64,000 nucleotides of DNA from Planomicrobium sp. CPCC 101079 (lineage in GTDB: Bacteria; Bacillota; Bacilli; Bacillales_A; Planococcaceae), in contig NZ_VOHC01000028.1 of the NCBI RefSeq assembly GCF_007859275.1, positions 124,001 to 188,000 of the forward strand, written 5' to 3'. Shown here piece by piece: positions 1 through 8,100 of this stretch. Each line of letters opens with the position of its first letter. The stretch's first letter is position 1. A program made the position numbers and the translations under genes. The notes under the pieces are model-generated. The model did not search any database and had not been told where the DNA came from. It worked only from the letters and a program-made list of their open reading frames with translations.

Positions 1-162
1 TTCCATTACATCCAACGGCAGCCCATGCGACCGTGATTTGGATCCGTCCTTTTCAAACATCGTAAACAACGCAACAGGAACATGCCCTTCCAGGACTGCC
101 CGGTAATATGCAAGCGCAGAATCTTTCCCGCCGCTCCATGACATAAAAAATGATTTTTGCAT
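1..162 (-). CDS. PP-loop ATP pyrophosphatase, Dph6/DUF71-like (partial, 5' part only)
   Basis: Only the first 54 codons are inside the window; the gene runs off the left edge. The protein begins MQKSFFMSWSGGKDSALAYY, and SGGKDS is the PP-loop that adenylating amidoligases use to bind ATP. The residues around it fit the ATP_bind_4/DUF71 group related to diphthine-ammonia ligase. Such bacterial proteins are mostly uncharacterised, so the substrate is unknown. The ATG at 162 is supported by a GAGGTGCC ribosome site at 165-172. The family call is fairly safe, the function is not. Confidence 0.75.
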   Translation of the reverse strand, partial: MQKSFFMSWSGGKDSALAYYRAVLEGHVPVALFTMFEKDGSKSRSHGLPLDVME

Positions 163-317
163 TTGGCACCTCTTTTATTTAATGGTTCTTATTTTATAAA
201 ATTCGACAGCCGACGAGTAAATTCCTTTGTCCTTGGACGTTTCAAATGAGAGGAACCAAGCACGAAAGCTGCTTCAATTTATCAGCATTGACTTGCGCGC
301 TTACTTTTCCAGACATA

Positions 318-353
318 AAGAGAACGGCCAAGACAGGTCTTGGCCGTTCTCTT
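318..353 (-). terminator. intrinsic terminator after fumC
   Basis: A perfect 16-bp inverted repeat (318-333 with 338-353, loop CAGG) begins 9 bp past the fumC stop codon. The minus-strand T tract is weak and the other side carries CTTTT, so it may work in both directions. Confidence 0.7.
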
Positions 354-361
354 TTCATTAA

Positions 362-1744
362 TTATTTTCCGACCATGTTTTCAGGGCGTACCCATTCGTC
401 GAATTGTTCTGCTGTTAAATGCCCACTTTTCACTGCAGATTCTTTCAATGTCGTACCTTCTTTGTGGGCCTGTTTTGCGATTGCTGCCGCTTTTTCATAG
501 CCGATATGCGGATTCAACGACGTTACCAGCATCAATGAATTGCTCACATGGTTCTGGATCACATCAAGATTTGCTTCGATTCCCACTGCACAATTGTCAT
601 CAAAGCTGATCAAGCTGTCCGTCAGCAAGCGTACCGATTGCAGGAAGTTATACGCAATCACCGGTTTAAAGACGTTCAACTCGAAGTTTCCTTGGCTCGC
701 TGCAAATCCGATTGCTGCGTCATTGCCCATTACTTGGACCGCTACCATCGTCAATGCTTCACTTTGAGTCGGATTGACTTTCCCTGGCATGATAGAGCTG
801 CCCGGCTCGTTTTCTGGAATTGTAATTTCGCCGATTCCGCTGCGCGGGCCGCTTGCCAGCCAGCGAACATCGTTGGCGATTTTCATGGCGTCGGCCGCAA
901 GTGCTTTGATGGCACCGTGCGTGTAAACCATTTCGTCATGGCTTGTCAGCGCATGGAATTTGTTTTCAGCAGATGTAAATGCTGCACCGACCGCTTCTGA
1001 GATAAATTCTGCAACAGAAGGGCCGAATGTCGGATCTGCGTTGATGCCTGTTCCGACCGCTGTACCGCCGATTGCGAGTTCGCGCATTTCTTCAACGCTC
1101 GCACGGATCATGCGCTCGCTTTTCTCGAGCATATGTCTCCAGCCGCTGATTTCCTGGCCGAGTGTCAATGGCGTCGCATCTTGAAGGTGCGTACGCCCGA
1201 TTTTGATAATGTCATCGAAGCGCTTCGATTTTTCATCAAGCGTTGCTTTTAATTTTTGGATAGCCGGAAGCAAGTTCTCCGTCACTGCCAAAACGCCTGC
1301 CACGTGCATCGCTGTCGGATATGTATCGTTTGAGCTTTGCGACATATTGACGTCATCATTCGGATGCAGTTTTTCTTCCGATCCTTGCTCTGCCAAAATT
1401 TCGTTGCCTCGGCGTGCCAGTACTTCGTTCATGTTCATATTCGATTGTGTGCCGCTGCCAGTTTGCCAAACGACTAATGGGAAATGGTCGTTCCATTTGC
1501 CTTCGATCACTTCGTTTGCAGCTGTTTCGATCGCTTTCATTTTCGCTTCAGCTAATTTGCCAAGTTTATGGTTTGCTTTTGCAGCCGCTTTTTTCAATTG
1601 GGCAAACGCCATGACTACTTCATGCGGCATGCGTTCTGTACCGATCGCAAAGTTTTGGAGGCTGCGCTGCGTTTGTGCTGCCCACATTTTGTCTGCTTCT
1701 ACTTGAATTTCGCCCATCGTGTCTTTCTCTATACGATATTGCAT
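362..1744 (-). CDS. fumC: class II fumarate hydratase
   Basis: Fumarase of the TCA cycle, which interconverts fumarate and L-malate in the cytoplasm as a homotetramer without an iron-sulfur cluster. The 460-residue length is normal for FumC. The superfamily signature [11 protein letters not shown] lies near residue 315, and the substrate-site motif [12 protein letters not shown] near residue 97. A GTG at 1753 is possible, but the ATG at 1744 stands 8 nt behind GGAG and is preferred. It is a single-gene unit with its own terminator; the upstream murE-type gene ends 95 bp away. No catabolite-repression site was recognised. Confidence 0.95.
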   Translation of the reverse strand: MQYRIEKDTMGEIQVEADKMWAAQTQRSLQNFAIGTERMPHEVVMAFAQLKKAAAKANHKLGKLAEAKMKAIETAANEVIEGKWNDHFPLVVWQTGSGTQSNMNMNEVLARRGNEILAEQGSEEKLHPNDDVNMSQSSNDTYPTAMHVAGVLAVTENLLPAIQKLKATLDEKSKRFDDIIKIGRTHLQDATPLTLGQEISGWRHMLEKSERMIRASVEEMRELAIGGTAVGTGINADPTFGPSVAEFISEAVGAAFTSAENKFHALTSHDEMVYTHGAIKALAADAMKIANDVRWLASGPRSGIGEITIPENEPGSSIMPGKVNPTQSEALTMVAVQVMGNDAAIGFAASQGNFELNVFKPVIAYNFLQSVRLLTDSLISFDDNCAVGIEANLDVIQNHVSNSLMLVTSLNPHIGYEKAAAIAKQAHKEGTTLKESAVKSGHLTAEQFDEWVRPENMVGK

Positions 1745-1838
1745 TCCATTCACTCCAATTCATATGTCGTTATGTAGCCTTCTCTTCTATTAAACACAAG
1801 CGGCCCGAAAAAAGCGACCTTTCCAGTTAAAAAAGCCC

Positions 1839-3329
1839 CTAATTTTGCTGCATGAAAAAACCTTCGATAACTTCTTCGTCCGAATGCGGGATAGATTCGC
1901 CTTTAACAATTTGCGCCCCGTTAATATTTCCGCTGGACAGCAGAATAATATCATTTGGCCCGCTTTCTTTTAAAGCTTCGATAACCCCTTCACGGCGGGA
2001 AGGAGCTGTCCGCACTTTTTGCTTGTAGGGAACCGACAGGCCTTTCAGCACTTCATTTATAATGTCCTCCGGATTGTGGAATCCGGGATGATCCACTGTC
2101 ACTACCAATACATCGGCCTTTCCTTCTGCAATTCTGCCCATTTTCGGCATTTTTCCGAAATCACGGATTCCTACTCCAGCTATCAAAGCGATAAGCCGAT
2201 TATGCGGCAATTTCCTCACTTCCTTCAGCACCAAGTCCAAAGCTACCGGTGTATGCGCATAGTCGAGGATGATCTTTCGGTCTTCCGGCCCCTTGATCAC
2301 TTGAAAGCGCCCTTCAACTTGCGGCATTTTGGGAAGCACCTGAACAATCTTGTCGATCGAAGCGCCAGCCAGCAGCGCTGCGCCAATTGCTGCTGTCAGA
2401 TTGGCGGCGTTATACTCGCCGTAAAGCGGGACATGAATTGGATAGGACTGCCCTTTATAAAGCAAATCAAACACCAATCCGTCTTTTTGGCTCTTGCAAT
2501 TCGCCCATACTAAATCAGCACCGGACTCCGGATAGCGGCTGTAGGTAAGTAAAGGATAATTCACAACATCTAAAATTTCCTGCGCCATTCCTTTATCATC
2601 AAAATTAATGACCGCATTTTTTGCCTGAGAAAACAATTGAAGCTTACACTGTAAATAATGTTCGAATACTTTATGGTATTCCATATGCTCTTCTGAAATA
2701 TTTGTATGGATTGCGACATCAAAAAGAATGCCTTCCACCCTTTTTTGGTCTAGTGCAATAGAAGAAACTTCCATCGATGCGGCTTGGTCTCCAAAAGCGT
2801 CCAGTTGCGAAAAAATATTATGGATATCCGAAGACATGGGGGTAGTCGGCGTGCTTTTTTTATACTCGATCTTACCGGCCGAATTCCAAATACCAGTCGT
2901 CCCGAGAAAACCGCAAGGGATTCCAAGCAGATTAAATAAATGATAGACGTAAGTGGCCGTTGTTGTTTTTCCATTTGTTCCTGTGACGCCAATTTTAATG
3001 AATTGATCTTGTACCTTGTTATAAAACTGGGCAGAAGCATAAGCCAATGCGGTGCGGGAATCTTCCACTACTGCAAAAGTCAGCATATGGTGGGCTTTTG
3101 CATAGGTTTCTAATATTTGGCGGTCCGTTCCGATAATCGCAGTAGCCCCTCTTTGAATGGCTTCTTCTATATAGAGGTGCCCGTCTGTATTTTCTCCAGA
3201 CACACAAAAGAATGCGGAACCGTCGGCAACTTCCTGCGAGTTATATACAATGGAACTAATTTCCTGTGTTTCGGGGCCATAGCAGGCGATAAGCGAAAAT
3301 TCTGGAATTCTGTTGAATTGTATATTCAT
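1839..3329 (-). CDS. murE: MurE-type UDP-MurNAc-tripeptide ligase with unusual substrate motif
   Basis: Mur ligase of peptidoglycan precursor synthesis: an ATP-dependent enzyme that adds the third residue to UDP-MurNAc-L-Ala-D-Glu. The 496 residues show the Mur order: N-terminal UDP-binding domain (about 1-100), ATPase domain with GVTGTNGKTTT (Lys121), and a C-terminal domain with LDYAHTP. The residue-selecting motif, DNPR in diaminopimelate enzymes and usually DNPA/DNPN-like in lysine enzymes, reads DHPGFHNPED from residue 413. Planococcaceae often carry L-lysine in the wall, so a lysine-adding enzyme is possible, but the motif is not a standard one. The gene stands alone, outside a cell-wall cluster, with AAAAGGAG before its ATG. 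It could be a paralogue of the housekeeping MurE. Confidence 0.8.
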   Translation of the reverse strand: MNIQFNRIPEFSLIACYGPETQEISSIVYNSQEVADGSAFFCVSGENTDGHLYIEEAIQRGATAIIGTDRQILETYAKAHHMLTFAVVEDSRTALAYASAQFYNKVQDQFIKIGVTGTNGKTTTATYVYHLFNLLGIPCGFLGTTGIWNSAGKIEYKKSTPTTPMSSDIHNIFSQLDAFGDQAASMEVSSIALDQKRVEGILFDVAIHTNISEEHMEYHKVFEHYLQCKLQLFSQAKNAVINFDDKGMAQEILDVVNYPLLTYSRYPESGADLVWANCKSQKDGLVFDLLYKGQSYPIHVPLYGEYNAANLTAAIGAALLAGASIDKIVQVLPKMPQVEGRFQVIKGPEDRKIILDYAHTPVALDLVLKEVRKLPHNRLIALIAGVGIRDFGKMPKMGRIAEGKADVLVVTVDHPGFHNPEDIINEVLKGLSVPYKQKVRTAPSRREGVIEALKESGPNDIILLSSGNINGAQIVKGESIPHSDEEVIEGFFMQQN

Positions 3330-3587
3330 TAGCTGCTCCTTTTAACAAAATAACTCATTGAATAGATAAATTTATCCTTTGATTACCATTATTCTATCAT
3401 TTTAACAGGAGCCAGAGAACCGTTTCTGGAATCCATTTGCTTATATACTGTATTTTCGTACTATTCGACTAGGATAACCATTTTTCATAACGCTTTTTGG
3501 ATAAAGTACAGCCTTTAACTGCCGGCATATGGAAAAACACTCCTATTCATGGAAGCGCCTCTCTAATAATCAAGTAAAATTGAACCA
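3330..3587. other. intergenic stretch, nothing recognised
   Basis: Together with the terminator at 3588-3623 this gap is 316 bp. It must hold the murE-type promoter, but no convincing -35/-10 pair, small gene or structured RNA was recognised. The sequence is AT-rich. Confidence 0.4.
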
Positions 3588-3623
3588 AAAAGGCGCAAAA
3601 GCTGTTTAGCTTTTGCGCCTTTT
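3588..3623 (-). terminator. intrinsic terminator of the nfeD-floT operon
   Basis: A 16-bp perfect inverted repeat (3588-3603 with 3608-3623, loop GTTT) sits 22 bp past the floT stop. The arms end in A/T tracts, so it can act in either direction. Confidence 0.8.
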
Positions 3624-3645
3624 GAGAAATAATTTAACTGCCTTT

Positions 3646-5184
3646 TTACTTTTCTGCCTGCTTATTAGCTGTTTCATACTGCAGCTGCTTGATTGTCTCG
3701 GCGTAATCGGATTTACCCGTCAAGCTTTCCAGCATATCGCGGACATCAATGCCTGAGGATTCTTTTAGCGTTTCTTGCAGCGACGACATCAAATTGGTGG
3801 CATAAGCCGTCACTTTATTGGCTCCGCCGCCTTCTCCACCGCCCGTATCAACCACAGTGATTTTGTCGATATTAGAAAGCGGGCTTGCAATTTCTCTTGC
3901 GTATTCTGGCAACATTTTAACAATCATGTCGAGAGTTGCAGCCTGTCCATACATTTCAAACGCTTCCGCAATTTTGCGTTTTGCTTCCGCTTCAGCCAAA
4001 CCTTTCATGCGGATGATATCCGCTTCCGATTCACCTTGGGCGCGCAAGGAGTCGGCTTTCGCCAAACCATCGAGGCGCACTTTCTCTGCATCCGCTTTTG
4101 CCATTGCTTCCACACGATATTTCTGTGCATCGGCTACTGTCAGTTGTTTTGATTTTTCTGCTTGCGCAGCTTGTTCAACAGCATAACGGTCGGCATCCGC
4201 TTTTTTCTTCACTTCGGAATCATACTGGCGCTCACGGCGCTGAATTTCTTTTTCTTCCAATTCAATCTGCTTCTGGCGCTCAATGATGCGGATCTGCATT
4301 TCCTGCTCGATAACTTCCTGTTTCGAACGGGCTGTTTCAAGCTCATATGCCTGATCGGCACGGGCTTTCGCGCTGTCCTGCTCGCGCCGGTACTCTGCGA
4401 CTTTCAGCAAATTCTCTTTCTCCGCTTCCGCAATTTCGGTTGCACGCTGAATTTCGGCGCGCTGCGCATCTTTGCCTGCTTCCGCCCGTTTGATGCGTGT
4501 CTGCATTTCCGATTCGGCCGTCGCGATATCGGCATCCCGTTTCACTTGCGCAATGCGCGCTTTACCAAGCGAATCCAAGTAGCCATTTTTGTCGCGCACG
4601 TCTTTGATGGTAAAGGAAACAATGTTCAATCCCATTTTCGCTAAATCATGCGAAGCAACGCGCTGCACTTCTTGAGAAAACTTGTCGCGGTTTTTGTAAA
4701 TTTCTTCGACAGTCATGGAGCCTAAAATGGAGCGCAAATGGCCTTCAAGCACTTCTTTCGCTTCATTTTCGCGGTCTTGTTTGGATTTGCCTAAAAATTG
4801 CTCCGCCGCAGTGGCAATTTCAGTGATGGAACCGCCGATTTTGATGATGGCCGTGCCATCCGCCATGACGGGAACCCCTTGTTCCGTGTACACTTCAGGC
4901 GTTGTCACTTCCAGCTTGCTCGACAGTAAACTGAGCGGTGCCGCCTGCTGGAAGATTGGAAGCAAGAATGTCCCGCCTCCTCTAATAATTTTAATGCGGT
5001 TTCCGGAATCGTCGGTATGGACATTTTTGGAGCCTAAATAACTTCCTGTCACAATCAATGCTTCATCCGGTCCCACCGTCTTGTATTTTGTAATATAGAC
5101 GCCGATAATCGCCAATAACACAAACGCTGCTATTCCCACTGCAATCAAACCCATTCCGATCTCCATTTCCATTCCCCCAATCAT
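3646..5184 (-). CDS. floT: flotillin-like scaffold protein (FloT/YuaG family)
   Basis: Membrane-associated SPFH protein that organises liquid-ordered membrane domains; in Bacillus it helps assemble signalling and secretion complexes. The 512 residues match FloT (about 509). There is one N-terminal hydrophobic segment (about 12-32), then the SPFH domain, then a long Ala/Glu/Lys-rich coiled coil with repeated EAE/KAE motifs (about 210-400), typical of flotillins. Its ATG overlaps the stop of the preceding nfeD-type gene by 4 bp (ATGA), so translation is coupled. The pair is the arrangement known from B. subtilis yuaF-floT and is driven by the sigmaW-type promoter at 5764-5789. Confidence 0.92.
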   Translation of the reverse strand: MIGGMEMEIGMGLIAVGIAAFVLLAIIGVYITKYKTVGPDEALIVTGSYLGSKNVHTDDSGNRIKIIRGGGTFLLPIFQQAAPLSLLSSKLEVTTPEVYTEQGVPVMADGTAIIKIGGSITEIATAAEQFLGKSKQDRENEAKEVLEGHLRSILGSMTVEEIYKNRDKFSQEVQRVASHDLAKMGLNIVSFTIKDVRDKNGYLDSLGKARIAQVKRDADIATAESEMQTRIKRAEAGKDAQRAEIQRATEIAEAEKENLLKVAEYRREQDSAKARADQAYELETARSKQEVIEQEMQIRIIERQKQIELEEKEIQRRERQYDSEVKKKADADRYAVEQAAQAEKSKQLTVADAQKYRVEAMAKADAEKVRLDGLAKADSLRAQGESEADIIRMKGLAEAEAKRKIAEAFEMYGQAATLDMIVKMLPEYAREIASPLSNIDKITVVDTGGGEGGGANKVTAYATNLMSSLQETLKESSGIDVRDMLESLTGKSDYAETIKQLQYETANKQAEK

Positions 5185-5720
5185 TTTTTCTCCCCAAAAC
5201 TAACCGGGATATAAGCCCTTACATAAAGGGTATTGTCCTTGACGTCTATGATTAGCACTTGCTCGTCTTGGCCGATGGCTTCGTTGTCATAACCTGCTGC
5301 CCGCTTGGCGATCATGCCGCCATAAGTTTCCATGACGACTTCCCCATACCCATTTTCCGGTATCGGAATAATTACCCGCGCAACCTGGCCCAAAAGCGAC
5401 TCTTCTGTATATGCGATGGATGATTCAGCAGAAGACAGCGGCAATAAAACAAAGAAATAAAGCAAAAAGTCCAAGAGTGCCGCCGCTGCTAAAGAAACGC
5501 CAAGTATGGCTAAGCTGCTCAATTCTGTTCCGATTTCGAGCAAATATCCTGTCGCAGCTGCCAAGGTGAAGAATGTCAAGATGACTGTCGGATTTAAAAA
5601 AGGAAGCGCATCTCCTCCGTCAGCAACGTCGCCAAAAAACACGTAAAGCACTGTCAAAGCCCCAGCGATAATCAGGGTGTACATATACAGTTGCTCCATG
5701 GCCAGCCCCAACAGTTCCAT
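5181..5720 (-). CDS. NfeD-family membrane protein (YuaF-like)
   Basis: Partner protein of flotillin. The 179 residues show about three hydrophobic segments in the first 95 positions and a C-terminal beta-rich OB-like domain rich in valine and glycine (about 105-175), as in short NfeD proteins. A start at 5735 is open, but its GGAGG lies inside those codons, 6 nt before the ATG at 5720, so 5720 is the better start. The gene overlaps floT by 4 bp. In B. subtilis YuaF works with FloT, and the shared operon here says the same. It is the first gene behind the sigmaW-type promoter. Confidence 0.9.
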   Translation of the reverse strand: MELLGLAMEQLYMYTLIIAGALTVLYVFFGDVADGGDALPFLNPTVILTFFTLAAATGYLLEIGTELSSLAILGVSLAAAALLDFLLYFFVLLPLSSAESSIAYTEESLLGQVARVIIPIPENGYGEVVMETYGGMIAKRAAGYDNEAIGQDEQVLIIDVKDNTLYVRAYIPVSFGEKK

Positions 5721-5763
5721 TCCAAAACCTCCCATTCCAGTTATTTTATTTCCATAACTAATA

Positions 5764-5789
5764 TACGGAGAATTGTGAATAAAGTTTCA
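5764..5789 (-). promoter_or_regulatory. sigmaW-type promoter of nfeD-floT
   Basis: On the minus strand TGAAAC (5784-5789) and CGTA (5764-5767) are separated by exactly 16 bp. This is the consensus of the extracytoplasmic sigma factor W, which also drives yuaF-floT in B. subtilis. It lies 44 bp before the start codon. Confidence 0.85.
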
Positions 5790-5924
5790 TAAAAATACAT
5801 TTTCACTCGAAAATCTATTTTTTAACGAGATTGCAAGTGAAATGGAAGAAGCGGGAAACTCTCCCGCTCCTCCTTTTCTGCCTGCTTTCCCCGTGATAGG
5901 AAACTACATTGCAGCAAAATGGAA

Positions 5925-5953
5925 CAAGCTGCCAAGAATTTCTTGGCAGCTTG
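5925..5953 (-). terminator. intrinsic terminator after GNAT gene
   Basis: A 13-bp perfect inverted repeat (5925-5937 with 5941-5953) lies 17 bp past the stop of the minus-strand acetyltransferase gene. The T tract is short (TTCCATTTT). Confidence 0.7.
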
Positions 5954-5969
5954 AAAGTAACTTTTGATA

Positions 5970-6683
5970 TTATAGAACGGGTTTTGCGAATTGAAGTTCG
6001 TGAAAGCCTTTAACAAGCTGAAAGCCGAGGCCGACATAGCCCTCTTCCAGCAATTTCCGCTGTGTCTCGAAGTCATCTAGTTTCACGCTGGTGTAATCAG
6101 TAAAGCGAAGCGGCGGATTCTTTAGGTCTTTCATAAAAATGTAGCGTTCCAAATTGTTGTACTTGCTCTTTAGCGCTTTAATATACATATGCTGAGAAAA
6201 CTTATCTTTCAGACTGGGGATATTCATCGGCGCTACCGTACAGCAAACATAGCGGAACTGCTCCTTTAAATGAGGAAGCTCTTTCATCACCACTTCTGCC
6301 AGCGTCTGCTGGAGCCGATTTCCTCTGTATTCAGGAAGCACTACAGAAATTTCCTGGTAGATGACTTTAGAAAGCTCGTCTTCAGCGAGTCCGATATCGT
6401 ACCCTAGGTGGTCTTCGTCGATTTCCGGTATCAACAACGCCCGGAATCCGATCAGCTGGCTATCAGCAAATGCACCGATCACCACTCCCCGCTCATTTAA
6501 GATAAAAAGAAATTCTTCCGTCGACAGCGGTTGGAGAGATTCTTTTTCAGTAAGCGATTCGATTACAGTTTCCTGGACATGCTCTATCATCGGCAAGTCT
6601 TCCAGAGACAAACGTTTTATATACATTGGCTGCTTTTCATGAAGCACTTGGTTGTGTATCGTCCCTTCATACAAGAACCCCAT
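5970..6683 (-). CDS. GNAT-family N-acetyltransferase
   Basis: Predicted acyl-CoA-dependent N-acetyltransferase of 237 residues. The GNAT core lies at about 20-180, with a beta4-alpha3 segment reading ISVVLPEYRGNRLQQTLAE, in which RGNRLQ stands in for the usual acetyl-CoA pyrophosphate loop. A C-terminal extension of about 50 residues has no recognised domain. The ATG at 6683 follows AGGAG by about 8 nt. The gene is monocistronic with its own terminator. Substrate unknown; this GNAT subtype was not recognised beyond the superfamily. Confidence 0.75.
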   Translation of the reverse strand: MGFLYEGTIHNQVLHEKQPMYIKRLSLEDLPMIEHVQETVIESLTEKESLQPLSTEEFLFILNERGVVIGAFADSQLIGFRALLIPEIDEDHLGYDIGLAEDELSKVIYQEISVVLPEYRGNRLQQTLAEVVMKELPHLKEQFRYVCCTVAPMNIPSLKDKFSQHMYIKALKSKYNNLERYIFMKDLKNPPLRFTDYTSVKLDDFETQRKLLEEGYVGLGFQLVKGFHELQFAKPVL

Positions 6684-6901
6684 TGCACATTCTCCTAATG
6701 GTTAGTTTATGTAGCTTTTGTAAGTTAGCATACCACTTGCAAAAGAACCCGTCTGCATTTCCACCAAATATTTATGCAATTTTCTATTTTTTTATAAGCA
6801 GAAGTTTAAAAGCTTTTCCTCTAAGCTTATTTCAACATCTGACCGAACGAGATTTTCAATATTCCCGGGTTTGAAAACCTAAGAAGAGAAAATTGCATCG
6901 A

Positions 6902-7411
6902 CTAATCAAAAAAACCGTCGATTTGTTTTTTTGAAGAAAGGAAGATAACGGTATTTCCAGGCCGGGCATTCTGGAATGCCCGCATTCGTTCCCTCATCTT
7001 TATTTTTCGCGCAGAATACGTAGTTATGATGAATTTTAAAAAAGACAACTCCATTTTTTCTGGGCAGCCCTCTCCAAGATCAGCCCGGGTTCTTCCGATA
7101 TTCGCCAGCCAGCGTTTTAAAACCCGATACAAACAGACACCCAATGGCAATTCCAAGTAAATCATTGTATCTGCTTCCGCTAAACGGAGTTCAGCCGTTG
7201 CAGTGTAATTTCCGTCAATAATCCACTTGTCGGTTTTTACAATCTTTTCTTGAGCTGCTTTAAACTCTTCGGCTTCTGCTTCCACCCAGCCCGGTCTCCA
7301 ATAATATGCGTCGAGATGGTAAACCGGCAAAGAGAGCTTCTCTCCAAGTTTAGCGGCGAAGGTCGATTTCCCCACTCCTGCAGACACACCCATTACAATG
7401 ATTTTTTCCAC
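6902..7411 (-). CDS. P-loop kinase-like protein (topology-modulation/FlaR type)
   Basis: A 169-residue P-loop NTPase close to adenylate kinases. Walker A is GVSAGVGKST near the N-terminus, followed by HLDAYYWRPGW and WIIDGNYT, hallmarks of proteins annotated as DNA topology modulation protein or shikimate-kinase-like ATPase. The family's cellular role is poorly known. The reading frame stays open to an ATG at 7489, but the GTG at 7411 sits 9 nt behind AAGGAG and directly precedes the conserved EKIIVMG strand, so GTG is chosen. It stands alone between the GNAT gene and the cold-shock gene. Confidence 0.8.
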   Translation of the reverse strand: MEKIIVMGVSAGVGKSTFAAKLGEKLSLPVYHLDAYYWRPGWVEAEAEEFKAAQEKIVKTDKWIIDGNYTATAELRLAEADTMIYLELPLGVCLYRVLKRWLANIGRTRADLGEGCPEKMELSFLKFIITTYSARKIKMRERMRAFQNARPGNTVIFLSSKKQIDGFFD

Positions 7412-7503
7412 ATTCCACCGCTCCTTTTCTGCCCTTGCTTTCCATTTTACTATTAAATATAAAATGCAATCTATAAAAAATTTAGACAATCTAAGGATAT
7501 GGG

Positions 7504-7532
7504 TTGCATTTTCTGTGAGCCCATGATATTCT
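7504..7532 (+). promoter_or_regulatory. probable promoter of the cold-shock gene
   Basis: TTGCAT (7504-7509) and TATTCT (7527-7532) are 17 bp apart. Transcription from here would give a 5' leader of about 110 nt before the csp start, the long leader expected of a temperature-controlled csp mRNA. Confidence 0.5.
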
Positions 7533-7648
7533 AAGGAAGAATTATTTTTGTTCGGATAACTTTTTTAAAAGTGCCAGATTTATATCTGCAAGATTTGAGC
7601 AAGGATAGTAATACAATGTATGCTCACGCATACGAGGAGGAAACACAC

Positions 7649-7849
7649 ATGGAACACGGTAAAGTAAAATGGTTTAACTCAGAAAAAGGATTTGGCTTCA
7701 TCGAACGCGAAGGCGGCGACGATGTATTCGTACATTTCTCTGCAATCCAAAGCGAAGGCTTCAAATCTCTAGACGAAGGTCAAGAAGTTACTTTTGACAT
7801 CGAGCAAGGCCAACGCGGTCTTCAAGCTACTAACGTAGTTAAAGCTTAA
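7649..7849 (+). CDS. cold shock protein (CspA/CspB family)
   Basis: Single-strand nucleic-acid-binding cold-shock domain protein of 66 residues, acting as an RNA chaperone in the cytoplasm. Both RNA-binding motifs are intact: KGFGFIE (RNP1) and VFVHFSAI (RNP2). Codons upstream stay open to 7571, but the ATG at 7649 follows AGGAGG (7635-7640) by 8 nt and gives the exact family length. The long leader and the UUCG-loop terminator make it a compact one-gene unit. Which csp paralogue it matches cannot be told from sequence alone. Confidence 0.95.
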   Translation: MEHGKVKWFNSEKGFGFIEREGGDDVFVHFSAIQSEGFKSLDEGQEVTFDIEQGQRGLQATNVVKA

Positions 7850-7866
7850 TCTAAACCCAACTATTT

Positions 7867-7900
7867 ATGAGTTCCTCTTCGGAGGAACTCATTTTTTTTG
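7867..7900 (+). terminator. intrinsic terminator of csp gene
   Basis: Stem ATGAGTTCCTC / GAGGAACTCAT around a stable TTCG tetraloop (7878-7881), followed by eight T residues. Confidence 0.9.
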
Positions 7901-7920
7901 CCCTTTTTTCTTTTCACAGA

Positions 7921-7950
7921 AAAAGCGCAGCTTTACTTGGCTGCGCTTTT
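7921..7950 (-). terminator. intrinsic terminator after the 35-residue membrane protein gene
   Basis: An 11-bp perfect stem (7921-7931 with 7940-7950) with TTTTTCTG on the minus-strand side, 26 bp past the small gene's stop. Confidence 0.7.
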
Positions 7951-7975
7951 CTCTGTTTCTATTGCGGATCTTGCT

Positions 7976-8083
7976 TTATTGTTGAGGATTCATCGTGAAA
8001 TACAATTGGAATACCAAATAAATCAAAGCACATAAAGCAAGAGTCCCGATGGCAATGCCCAATGCCAACTTCTTTCCATTCAT
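7976..8083 (-). CDS. 35-residue single-pass membrane protein
   Basis: A very short gene starting MNGKKLALGIAIGTLALC and ending in MNPQQ. It has two basic residues at the N-terminus, one hydrophobic helix (about 6-29) and a short polar tail, so an inner-membrane microprotein is expected. An AAGGAG ribosome site lies just before the ATG. It begins 17 bp after the stop of the VOC/beta-lactamase-fold fusion and is followed by a terminator, so it is probably the second gene of that operon. No family was recognised. Confidence 0.6.
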   Translation of the reverse strand: MNGKKLALGIAIGTLALCALIYLVFQLYFTMNPQQ

Positions 8084-8100
8084 GCCCTCACTCCTTTTCT

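Noticed and set aside
1203-1706. 167-residue plus-strand open frame opposite fumC
   Set aside because: It is antisense to a well-conserved enzyme gene and reads as low-complexity Ser/Phe/Ala sequence, a shadow of codon bias.
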